Assembly (NCBI RefSeq): GCF_001570725.1 | Contig: NZ_BCNV01000001.1 | Coordinates: 1,922,001 to 1,986,000 of the forward strand | From: Paenibacillus amylolyticus | GTDB taxonomy: Bacteria > Bacillota > Bacilli > Paenibacillales > Paenibacillaceae | Length of the DNA stretch: 64,000 nt | Direction: 5' to 3' | Shown here: positions 56,819 to 64,000 of the stretch, in pieces | Numbering within the stretch: position 1 is the stretch's first letter | Layout of the letters: each line of letters starts with the position of its first letter | Translations under genes and position numbers: made by a program | The notes under the pieces: generated by a model | Seen by the model: only the letters and a program-made list of their open reading frames with translations | The model's database searches: none | Told to the model about the DNA's origin: nothing

Positions 56819-57094
56819 ATGAGCATCATTCAGATTAACGGAAACGATTTTCACAGCAAGGAAGAGCTTCATCAAAGTCTTCAAAACCAGCTTGAGTTAG
56901 ATGAGAGCTATGGAGGCAATTTGGACGCACTATGGGATGTCTTGACTGGCGCTGTAAGCATGCCGCTTACTTTTCAATGGATCGGGTTCGAGAAGAGCAA
57001 AGAGATTCTTGGAGATTACGCTGACCAAGTCATGGAATTGTTGCGGGAAGTTGAAGCAGAGATCCAAGGATTCACGTTGGAACTATATTATTGA
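56819..57094 (+). CDS. Barstar-type ribonuclease inhibitor
   Basis: ATG 56819 follows GGAGGG, 14 bases after the ribonuclease stop. The 91-residue acidic protein is a barstar homologue: INGNDFHSKEELHQSLQNQL, YGGNLDALWDVLTGAV and REVEAEIQGFTLELYY. The barnase-contact residues of barstar (Tyr29, Asp35, Trp38, Asp39) correspond to Tyr31, Asp36, Trp39 and Asp40 here. It stays in the cytoplasm and blocks any ribonuclease that has not been exported. Confidence 0.94.
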   Translation: MSIIQINGNDFHSKEELHQSLQNQLELDESYGGNLDALWDVLTGAVSMPLTFQWIGFEKSKEILGDYADQVMELLREVEAEIQGFTLELYY

Positions 57095-57116
57095 AAAGTA
57101 TTATTGGGATTATGAG

Positions 57117-57141
57117 GCGATGGGCAACCATCGCTTTTTTG
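57117..57141 (+). terminator. Terminator of the ribonuclease/inhibitor pair
   Basis: GCGATGG pairs perfectly with CCATCGC around gcaa, followed by T6. Confidence 0.9.
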
Positions 57142-57287
57142 GTTTTCCACTACAGTTTGACTGAGACTCATGTCTAGATCATGCTATTTTCATGGCTTAA
57201 TAATCAAGGTTGGAGTTAATAGACTTCCTTATACTTTAAGCATGGAATAGGATAGGCAGGACTTTAATCGTTTGTTAACGCTTGATA

Positions 57288-57301
57288 TGTAAGCGTATAC
57301 T
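57288..57301. promoter_or_regulatory. cre-like site before the sugar-binding lipoprotein
   Basis: TGTAAGCGTATACT matches 12 of 14 positions of the cre consensus. It lies 72 bases upstream of the binding-protein start, consistent with carbon catabolite control. Confidence 0.4.
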
Positions 57302-57372
57302 ATTCCGAAGTGAACCATCGTATTGTCTGCATTAGTTAACACGAATAACAACATCTAGGGGGCAGAGAAATA

Positions 57373-59067
57373 ATGAGAGCCGTATCAAAAGTGCTAGGAG
57401 CTTGTCTCGTAACAAGTGTTGTGCTAGTTTCCGCTGGTTGCGGAAATGCTGCAGAGAATTCCGAATCGAATACCAGTGATCCCAACAGTCCGATTACATT
57501 TAGCTTTTTCGGCGCAGATGCAAGTCCCAACTGGAACAAAATGCAAGATGCTGTAGGGAAGAAAATTACGGAAGAAACCGGTGTAAGCATTGATGCAGAA
57601 TTCGATATCTCGAGCGGAGGCGGCAACGACCGTATCTCCCTGATGGCTGCCAGCGGTGATTATCCCGACCTGATCTTCCCCAAAGGCAACTTAACCAGAC
57701 TCGTTGATGCTGGTGCAATGGTTGATTTGACGGAGCTGATCGAAGAACATGCCCCCAATTTGAAAAAAATCTACGGTGAGCACTTCAATCGGTTGAAATA
57801 CAGCAATGATGATCCTTCAATCTATTGGATTCCAACCAACGGTGCAATCGATCAAGTTAGCTTCGATGCCACGAACGGTGCGGCTATTCAACATCGTGTA
57901 GTCAAGGAACTCGGGTATCCTGAGATCAAAACCTTAAACGATTTCGAAAATGTGCTACGTGACTTTTACGAGAAGAATCCGACAACAGAAGATGGCCAAC
58001 CTACAATTCCACTGACGCTTAGTGCAGATGGATGGCGGCGAATGATCACGGTTACCGATCCAGCTGCCATGTCTACGGGTGGCCCTGGAGATGGGGAGTA
58101 TTTCATCGATCCTGACACTTACGAGGCTGTTCTCCATTACAAGCGGCCAGAGGAAAAGGAATATTTCCGGTGGTTGAACAAGATGTACAATGAAGGGTTG
58201 CTGGACAAAGACAGTTTTGTTCAAAAAGATGACCAGTACAAATCGAAAATCGCCAGCGGACGCGTGCTTTCGTTGCTTGATCCGAATTGGGGATTCAGTG
58301 ATGCGGAAAATGCACTGAAAAGTGCAGGGAAAGACGACATGACCTACGGATTCTATCCGGTAACACTGGATGAAAGTTTTCAGCGCAAAGACTTCCAGAA
58401 TATCGGCTTTGACGGTTATGGTATTGGCATAACGGTCGATTGTGAAGATCCTGTTCGGGCCATCAAGTTTTTGGATTGGATGTCTTCTGAAGAAGGGCAA
58501 GTATTGAGAAACTGGGGCGTTGAAGGCGAGCAATACAATGTGGAAGACGGTGTTCGCACCATCCCGGCAGATGTACAGGAACGTAAAAACAAAGACAATA
58601 ACACATTTACCAAAGAAACCGGCGTAGGTTTGTACTACATTTTTGGTGCTCATTACGGGGATGGTGTTAAAGATTCAACGGATAACTACTATACAACGAA
58701 TTATCCTGAACAGATTCAGCAAAGTTATTCTGATGAGGAAAAAGAAGCTCTGAAAGGCTATGGCATCACGACCTGGAAGGACTTGTTCCCTTCCGAAGAG
58801 GAATTCCCGGTAAAAGAGTGGGGTGCGGCTTACAATATGCCGATTCCATCCGATAGCGGAGATTATAATGTGGTGTATCAGAAAACACAGGATATTATTC
58901 AGAAGCGGATCGCCGAAGCGATTACATCCTCTCCGAGTGCTTTTGAAGGCATATATGACAATATGATTGCTGAACTTGATAATGCAGGTGCAGTAGGCAT
59001 GGAACAGCAGTATACAGAGTGGATTAAAGATCGCGTTAGACTATGGACTGGAAAAGAGATCAATTAA
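57373..59067 (+). CDS. Extracellular solute-binding lipoprotein, LplA type
   Basis: ATG 57373 follows GGGGGCAGAGAAATA. The 564-residue protein has a lipobox VSAGCG with Cys near 23 and an Asn/Ser-rich linker. The binding domain resembles the large LplA-family proteins of Paenibacillus that work with CUT1 oligosaccharide importers (KITEETGVSIDAEFDI; SGDYPDLIFPKGNLTRLVDA; PVRAIKFLDWMSSEEGQ). It is anchored outside the membrane. The nearby GH43 genes suggest xylo- or arabino-oligosaccharides as ligand. No permease gene is adjacent. Confidence 0.92.
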   Translation: MRAVSKVLGACLVTSVVLVSAGCGNAAENSESNTSDPNSPITFSFFGADASPNWNKMQDAVGKKITEETGVSIDAEFDISSGGGNDRISLMAASGDYPDLIFPKGNLTRLVDAGAMVDLTELIEEHAPNLKKIYGEHFNRLKYSNDDPSIYWIPTNGAIDQVSFDATNGAAIQHRVVKELGYPEIKTLNDFENVLRDFYEKNPTTEDGQPTIPLTLSADGWRRMITVTDPAAMSTGGPGDGEYFIDPDTYEAVLHYKRPEEKEYFRWLNKMYNEGLLDKDSFVQKDDQYKSKIASGRVLSLLDPNWGFSDAENALKSAGKDDMTYGFYPVTLDESFQRKDFQNIGFDGYGIGITVDCEDPVRAIKFLDWMSSEEGQVLRNWGVEGEQYNVEDGVRTIPADVQERKNKDNNTFTKETGVGLYYIFGAHYGDGVKDSTDNYYTTNYPEQIQQSYSDEEKEALKGYGITTWKDLFPSEEEFPVKEWGAAYNMPIPSDSGDYNVVYQKTQDIIQKRIAEAITSSPSAFEGIYDNMIAELDNAGAVGMEQQYTEWIKDRVRLWTGKEIN

Positions 59068-59120
59068 CTAACAGATATGATCATAATAAACGGATCAGAT
59101 TCAACTCCCGATCCTGTAAA

Positions 59121-59159
59121 GAAAACATCGAGCCATGCAGGATGGCTCGATGTTTTTTT
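59121..59159. terminator. Terminator between the binding-protein and AraC genes
   Basis: AAACATCGAGCCAT pairs perfectly with ATGGCTCGATGTTT around a 5-base loop. A- and T-runs flank it, so it can serve both converging genes. Confidence 0.93.
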
Positions 59160-59178
59160 CTTTCATTGAATAAGCTGG

Positions 59179-60051
59179 TCATGATCTTGGTAATGCCTCC
59201 ATCGCATCACGCCGTCGTTTGATATATCTACCCGGGGAGATGCCGACCATTTTGGTAAAACTGCGAATAAAATTGGCATAGTCACTGAATCCCGACTGAA
59301 AGCATGCATCCGTAATACTCATTCCTTCAGACAGGTGGAATTTGGCCCGTTCAATACGGCGACCCAACATGTAGGACCGGATCGTCAATCCGGTATGTTT
59401 CTTAAATTGGCGGCTAATGTAGGTGCTGTTCATATAGAACTCTTCGGCAAGTTTGCGAAGTGTAATGTCTTGATGTAGATGTATTTCAATATAATCCATG
59501 GTTTCACGAACCAGTTCAGGCATAATGTCATGTGGAACAAAGGAATTGTTATGAAACCAGACGTTAATCATGAGTAATAATTGGGCTACGGCTGCATTTA
59601 TTTTGATGTCGGTGCCATAAGCATCAGAAGCAAGCAATTCTTCCAGTTCGTTCGTCCATTGCAGCATCTGTTTCAAGTTATAATCGTCTAAATGTACGAT
59701 GTTGCCTGTCCCTTTGGGGCGATGATCAAAACATGATGATAAATTGGTTGATGGTGTAGACAACTGATATAGATATGTTTTTTTGAGATTGATGGTTATT
59801 CGTTCATACTCAGATTCATCCAGAATAAAGGCTCGGTGCATCTCCTCAGGTGACATCACAAGTAAATCCCCCGGCTGAACATGATAGCATCGATTATCTA
59901 CATAGAAATGAACGTTGCCACGAAGAAACAGATAGATCTCATATGCATTATGGCGATGGTAAATGGTATCCAGCTTATACGTAGTTACGCGGTGTAGATA
60001 CAGGAATTCAGGCTGGATAGGGTCATAGAAACACTCAGAGGATCCACTCAT
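59179..60051 (-). CDS. AraC family regulator of the GH43 locus
   Basis: The 290-residue protein has a cupin sensor (about 20-150; YHRHNAYEIYLFLRGNVHFY; PGDLLVMSPEEMHRAFI) and a C-terminal AraC domain (about 185-282; ITLRKLAEEFYMNSTYISRQ; SGFSDYANFIRSFTKMVGISP). It is divergent from the first GH43 gene across about 160 bases that hold a cre-like site. It is the probable activator of the glycosidases and perhaps the binding protein. Confidence 0.92.
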   Translation of the reverse strand: MSGSSECFYDPIQPEFLYLHRVTTYKLDTIYHRHNAYEIYLFLRGNVHFYVDNRCYHVQPGDLLVMSPEEMHRAFILDESEYERITINLKKTYLYQLSTPSTNLSSCFDHRPKGTGNIVHLDDYNLKQMLQWTNELEELLASDAYGTDIKINAAVAQLLLMINVWFHNNSFVPHDIMPELVRETMDYIEIHLHQDITLRKLAEEFYMNSTYISRQFKKHTGLTIRSYMLGRRIERAKFHLSEGMSITDACFQSGFSDYANFIRSFTKMVGISPGRYIKRRRDAMEALPRS

Positions 60052-60156
60052 GAAACACCTCCCGTCATTTCACGCAATAAATAGAGCGCTTTACGCAATG
60101 AAATTGTATTCAGCTTACCTTAAAATGTAATCATCCTATCATGATACCTTTTGTAT

Positions 60157-60170
60157 TGCAAACGCTTTCG
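60157..60170. promoter_or_regulatory. cre-like site between AraC and GH43 genes
   Basis: TGCAAACGCTTTCG matches 12 of 14 positions of the cre consensus, with the CG core intact. It lies 43 bases before the GH43 start. Confidence 0.45.
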
Positions 60171-60212
60171 GAGTAATGTGAAGATTAATACGTTTACAGG
60201 GGGATTCTTTCG

Positions 60213-61742
60213 ATGAATCATAATTCTACATCACATGCTAATGTGCAAAAGCAAGACCCGTCAGCCAATCTGAAGAGTGTTACAGGAGAGATTGGAAAGC
60301 TTCATCCCAACGGTAACCCTCTGATGGCCCACAAATTCGGAGCCGATCCCTATGCTTTGGTATTTAACAATCGAGTCTACTTATATATGACTAGCGATAA
60401 GCTGGAATATGATCAGAATGGTCTTCCTCAGAAAAATAGTTATAGTTCAATCAATCGGATTACGGTGATTTCTTCAGATGATTTGGTCAATTGGACAGAT
60501 CATGGCGAGATTAGAGTTGCTGGACCTCAAGGTGCTGCGACATGGGCTTCGCAATCCTGGGCCCCGGCCGCTGCTCATCGAATTATTGAAGGTAAAGACC
60601 GCTTCTTTTTATATTTCGCAAATAATGCCAGTGGAATCGGTGTATTGTCCGCACCAACACCTGTAGGTCCATGGGTAGATCCTATAGGAAAAGCACTCAT
60701 TACAAGAGAGACTTCGGGAGTAGAAGAAGTGACCTGGTTATTCGATCCTGCTGTGTTCGTAGATGACGATCATCAAGCCTACATATACTTCGGTGGTGGT
60801 ATTCCAGAGGGGAAGGCCGAGAGACCGGACACGGCAAGAGTGATGCGATTGGGAGATGATATGATCAGCGTTGTTGGCAAAGCAAAGGTCATCCCGGCGC
60901 CATATATGTTTGAGGATTCAGGAATACATAAATATAATAATATGTACTACTATACGTATTGCTCCAATTTTGACGAGGGTGATCGGCCAGAGGGAGATCC
61001 ACCACCCGGTGAAATCGCATATATGACTAGCGTTCAGCCAATGGGACCATGGACATATCAGGGAACGTTGCTTCAGAATCCGGGTCACTTTTTTGATGTT
61101 GGCGGCAACAACCATCATGCTATATTCCAACTGGCGGATCAGTGGTACATTGCCTACCATGCCCAGACGTTGTGCCAAGCCATGAATATACCGGAAGGTT
61201 ACCGCTCAACGCATCTCAATCGAGTGGAACATGACGAAACCTCTGGTCGGATCAAGAAGGTGCAAGCAGATTATCAGGGCGTAGATCAGATCAAGTGGTT
61301 CGATCCCTATCAACAGGTGACTGGTTCGACGATTGGGTGGAGTAGCGGCGTATCAACAGAGCAATGTCTTAACTCGAATGAGACGTCTGCTGAGATGGCA
61401 GCATCAGATTCGAATGTGATTTCTGCTAAGTTGCAAAGTGACAGTTGGATCGCTATATCGAACGTCGACTTTGGTAGTGAGGGACCTACAATCTTCAAAG
61501 CCCTTATTTTGAATCAAGCAACCGAAGGTGTGTTAGAGCTTCGGCTTGATCGTTCAGACGCACCGTTAATTGGAGAGCTGATTATCCCTTCCGCGACCGG
61601 ATCACTTCACTGGGTGGAGCTAACAACTGAAGTTACGGGTGCGCAAGGTGAGCATGACTTGTATATTATGTTTAATGGTTCAACAGACAACTCGACCATC
61701 CTATTACGAGAATGGAAGTTTAATAGACAAAATGAGGTGTAA
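60213..61742 (+). CDS. Glycoside hydrolase family 43 with C-terminal CBM6-like domain
   Basis: ATG 60213 follows GGGGG with good spacing. The 509-residue protein has a five-bladed beta-propeller of the GH43 arabinoxylan-arabinofuranosidase type. The base Asp is in KFGADPYALV, the pKa-modulating Asp in WLFDPAVFVDDD, and the acid Glu in YMFEDSGIHKYNN. A C-terminal carbohydrate-binding module (about 370-505; VISAKLQSDSWIAISNVDFG; VELTTEVTGAQGEHDLYIMF) resembles CBM6. No signal peptide is seen, so it trims imported oligosaccharides in the cytoplasm. It is followed closely by a second GH43 gene. Confidence 0.92.
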   Translation: MNHNSTSHANVQKQDPSANLKSVTGEIGKLHPNGNPLMAHKFGADPYALVFNNRVYLYMTSDKLEYDQNGLPQKNSYSSINRITVISSDDLVNWTDHGEIRVAGPQGAATWASQSWAPAAAHRIIEGKDRFFLYFANNASGIGVLSAPTPVGPWVDPIGKALITRETSGVEEVTWLFDPAVFVDDDHQAYIYFGGGIPEGKAERPDTARVMRLGDDMISVVGKAKVIPAPYMFEDSGIHKYNNMYYYTYCSNFDEGDRPEGDPPPGEIAYMTSVQPMGPWTYQGTLLQNPGHFFDVGGNNHHAIFQLADQWYIAYHAQTLCQAMNIPEGYRSTHLNRVEHDETSGRIKKVQADYQGVDQIKWFDPYQQVTGSTIGWSSGVSTEQCLNSNETSAEMAASDSNVISAKLQSDSWIAISNVDFGSEGPTIFKALILNQATEGVLELRLDRSDAPLIGELIIPSATGSLHWVELTTEVTGAQGEHDLYIMFNGSTDNSTILLREWKFNRQNEV

Positions 61743-61749
61743 TTGAAGC

Positions 61750-63291
61750 ATGTATCCGAATCCAATTATATGGGCCGATTATCCGGATCTTGACGTCATT
61801 CGTGTAGATGACACATATTATATGGTCAGTACAACTATGCACATGATGCCGGGATGTGTCATTTTGCGTTCATATGATCTCATTCATTGGGAAGTAGCCA
61901 CCTATGTATATGATAGGCTTGACGACACACCAGCCCAGCGGCTGGAGAATGGTCAGCACATTTATAGCAAAGGCATGTGGGCTGCATCCCTTCGTTATCA
62001 TCAAGGGATGTTCTATGTGATCTTTGTCGCGAATGATACCCGTAAGACATACTTGTATACGTCGACCTCCATATCGGGAGTGTGGAAGAAACAGATCGTA
62101 GAAGGTTTCTACCATGATTGCTCCTTATTTTTCGACGATGATGAACGGATATATCTCGTGTACGGTAATACCGAGATCTATCTGACCGAATTAAGCGCTG
62201 ATCTGTCTGGGCCCAAACCTGGTGGATTACATCGCTTGATCGTAAAAGACGAGCAGCCTCATCATCTTGGTTATGAAGGAGCACATTTCTACAAGATCAA
62301 TGGTAAGTATATGGTGTTTCTGATTCATATCACGAAAGCTTCCGGGCGAAGAACACAGGCATTTTACATGGCTGACTCACTTGAAGGTGTCTTCACGGGT
62401 GGGGAAGTATTCAATGATGATATGGGTTATTTCAATTCAGGTATTGCTCAAGGCGGCATCGTGGATACGCCGGATGGGGACTGGTATGCAATGCTGTTTC
62501 AGGATCATGGGGCTGTTGGCCGCATTCCTGTTTTGGTTCCGCTACATTTTGATCAAGATACTCCGGTATTTGCAAGCAAAGCTCCGAAACAGATTGATAT
62601 CCCAAGTACCAGACCTGAGCACCGTTATAACCCGTTGGTAGGCAGCGACCGTTTCAATTATGAAGCTGAAGAAGATGGAAGTGTACGCCTACGCGATTTT
62701 TGGCAATGGAACCATACACCTCATGATGAACTCTGGTCCGTTACAGAGAAACCGGGAGTTTATCGTGTTCGTACTGGACAGATCAGCCCAAATCTGACGT
62801 TTGCCGTAAACACACTAACCCAGCGTTCCATGGGGCCCGCTTGCGAAGCAACGGTCACGCTGGATGGCAGTCATCTGAAGGATGGAGATTTTGCGGGACT
62901 GTGCTTCCTGATCGGTTCATACGGTATGATCGCTCTTACGAGACAGGAAGGTAAGTTTTACTTGGTCATGCATGCTAGAGATAGTGTAGATTCAACGATA
63001 TTTGGTAATCTGATCGATCAGGAGCCTGCTGCTGAACATTCACGTGTTCCGGTATCAGACCCCGTAGTTAAACTGAAAGCATACGGAAATTTTGAGAACA
63101 ATCTGGATGAGTGCTCTTTTGCCTACTTCGATGGGACTGAATGGGTAGAGATAGGGATTGCCCATAAAATGATATATAAACTGGATCATTTTATGGGTTG
63201 CCGGATAGGGTTGTTCCTATATTCAACCGAAATGGTTGGAGGAACAGCTGATTTTTCGAGTTTCGAATATCGCGTGATTCATCCTGATTGA
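61750..63291 (+). CDS. Glycoside hydrolase family 43, beta-xylosidase type
   Basis: ATG 61750 lies 7 bases after the previous stop, after GAGGTG. The 513-residue protein starts NPIIWADYPDLDVIRVDDTY, holding the base Asp, and continues YYMVSTTMHMMPG, the hallmark of GH43 beta-xylosidases. The acid Glu is in GYEGAHFYKINGKY and the third carboxylate in YHDCSLFFDDDERIYLVY. The C-terminal beta-sandwich (about 320-510) completes the active site in this subfamily. It should release xylose, or arabinose, from short chains in the cytoplasm. A hairpin terminator follows. Confidence 0.93.
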   Translation: MYPNPIIWADYPDLDVIRVDDTYYMVSTTMHMMPGCVILRSYDLIHWEVATYVYDRLDDTPAQRLENGQHIYSKGMWAASLRYHQGMFYVIFVANDTRKTYLYTSTSISGVWKKQIVEGFYHDCSLFFDDDERIYLVYGNTEIYLTELSADLSGPKPGGLHRLIVKDEQPHHLGYEGAHFYKINGKYMVFLIHITKASGRRTQAFYMADSLEGVFTGGEVFNDDMGYFNSGIAQGGIVDTPDGDWYAMLFQDHGAVGRIPVLVPLHFDQDTPVFASKAPKQIDIPSTRPEHRYNPLVGSDRFNYEAEEDGSVRLRDFWQWNHTPHDELWSVTEKPGVYRVRTGQISPNLTFAVNTLTQRSMGPACEATVTLDGSHLKDGDFAGLCFLIGSYGMIALTRQEGKFYLVMHARDSVDSTIFGNLIDQEPAAEHSRVPVSDPVVKLKAYGNFENNLDECSFAYFDGTEWVEIGIAHKMIYKLDHFMGCRIGLFLYSTEMVGGTADFSSFEYRVIHPD

Positions 63292-63320
63292 GCACAATGA
63301 TGAGAACAGTGAGAATTTGT

Positions 63321-63344
63321 AAAAGCCGCCGAACAGCGGCTTTT
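63321..63344 (+). terminator. Terminator of the GH43 operon
   Basis: AAAAGCCGC pairs perfectly with GCGGCTTTT around a 6-base loop. The T-tract is only four bases. Confidence 0.75.
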
Positions 63345-63437
63345 CGTATTCAATGGGTATAAGTTGTTGTACAATGATATGGATTCAAATCGACAGAGAG
63401 AAGAGAGATGTTCAAACCGAACTGGGGGCATGTCATC

Positions 63438-64000
63438 ATGTATAAGAGATGTCTGGACATAACAAGATGGACCTTCATTCTGTTTCTTGCTGTGTCCATT
63501 CCAGCAGGTCATACCGAAGGGAACTCCAAACAATATCATCCGCAGCCAGATGGGCAGCAGATTCAACTTCCCTCTTCGATTGAGAGGTATTCTCCTCCCA
63601 TAGAGGTCTCTTTTGTCAGGGAAACTGGAGATGACCTTGAGCGAATGATTAACCAGTTGCCTGGTGAGACGATGCTGGATAATCGTTGGACTCGTTTGTA
63701 CGAAAAAGAACTAGGTATTCAAATTCATTATGACTGGATTGCGAACGGGGATGTGTATAGTCAGAAGCTGGGTGTATCCCTCGCTGCAGGACGTTTCCCG
63801 GATGTGGTCAAAGTGAATCCATATCAACTTAGACAACTAAGCAATGCTGGAATGATCGAAGATTTAACCGATGTGTACCAAGAGTACGCTTCCCCACTAA
63901 CAAAGAGTATTTTGGAGGCGGAGGGAAGAGGAGCATTCGACGCGGCAACCATTGACGGCAAACTTATGGCGATTCCCGAATCATCTTCCTCCATTGAGAC
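63438..64000 (+). CDS. Extracellular solute-binding protein, 5' part only
   Basis: ATG 63438 follows GGGGG with about 9-base spacing and the frame is open to the window end, giving 187 full codons. The N-terminus has a hydrophobic signal segment (WTFILFLAVSIPAG) without a Cys at the lipobox position, so it may be released or anchored otherwise. The following sequence (LPGETMLDNRWTRLYEKELG; GRFPDVVKVNPYQLRQLSNA; IEDLTDVYQEY) matches large LplA-type sugar-binding proteins. It would be part of a sugar importer continuing beyond the window, probably linked with the GH43 enzymes. Confidence 0.85.
   Translation, partial: MYKRCLDITRWTFILFLAVSIPAGHTEGNSKQYHPQPDGQQIQLPSSIERYSPPIEVSFVRETGDDLERMINQLPGETMLDNRWTRLYEKELGIQIHYDWIANGDVYSQKLGVSLAAGRFPDVVKVNPYQLRQLSNAGMIEDLTDVYQEYASPLTKSILEAEGRGAFDAATIDGKLMAIPESSSSIE

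Overview
The window looks like a chromosomal segment of a Paenibacillus-type Bacillota. Start codons are preceded by strong AGGAGG-type ribosome-binding sites. There are many AraC and TetR regulators, a YesM/YesN-type two-component pair, several LplA-type sugar-binding proteins, GH2/GH27/GH43 glycosidases, a barnase/barstar pair, and many short GC-rich hairpin-plus-T-tract terminators. I see no rRNA, tRNA, CRISPR array, insertion sequence or phage module. The genus assignment is inference from gene content.

Layout. 1-6.3 kb: the 5' end of a sugar-binding lipoprotein gene (minus strand), divergent from a histidine kinase/AraC response regulator pair, then a chemotaxis receptor with a possible attenuator hairpin in its leader. 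6.4-9.7 kb: AraC regulator, divergent MFS exporter, C26 peptidase. 9.8-13.9 kb: MMPL exporter with its TetR regulator, divergent from a second TetR gene. 14.1-16.0 kb: cytochrome P450 and a nucleoside deaminase. 16.0-18.9 kb: a long structured leader ending in an intrinsic terminator, then the two carboxy(nor)spermidine genes. 19.1-22.5 kb: SDR/MerR pair with a textbook 19-bp-spacer promoter, YitT protein, cyclase-family hydrolase, a small protein. 22.6-25.2 kb: an iron-uptake locus in which an AraC regulator reads in frame, without a stop, into a siderophore-binding lipoprotein that has its own Fur-box promoter; a nitroreductase follows. 25.5-31.9 kb: serine hydrolase, a frameshifted DUF4309-like secreted protein, EamA transporter, TetR/cupin pair, a TetR remnant and an AraC gene. 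32-36.5 kb: cytoplasmic GH2 enzyme with a discoidin-like tail, TetR/SnoaL-like pair. 36.7-42.4 kb: complete ribose operon rbsRKDACB. 42.7-44.7 kb: a scarred stretch with truncated yggS, a BenE-type transporter and a decayed glyA end. 44.8-52.3 kb: NAD(P)-binding oxidoreductase, MocR regulator, large serine hydrolase, polar amino acid ABC transporter (binding protein fused to permease, plus ATPase), small repeat protein. 52.4-57.1 kb: GH27 alpha-galactosidase, AraC, TetR with a 26-bp perfect operator, alpha/beta hydrolase, and a lipoprotein barnase homologue with barstar. 57.4-64 kb: xylan/arabinoxylan locus with a sugar-binding lipoprotein, AraC, two GH43 enzymes and the start of another binding protein.

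Much of the window is sugar acquisition: surface binding proteins deliver oligosaccharides, cytoplasmic GH2/GH27/GH43 enzymes cleave them, AraC regulators and cre-like sites switch the loci, and the ribose operon imports and phosphorylates pentose. The most unusual parts are the AraC/lipoprotein fusion frame with an embedded Fur-controlled promoter, the structured leader of the polyamine operon, the copy of the RbsR operator inside rbsK, the lipobox on the barnase homologue, and several decaying genes caught mid-loss.
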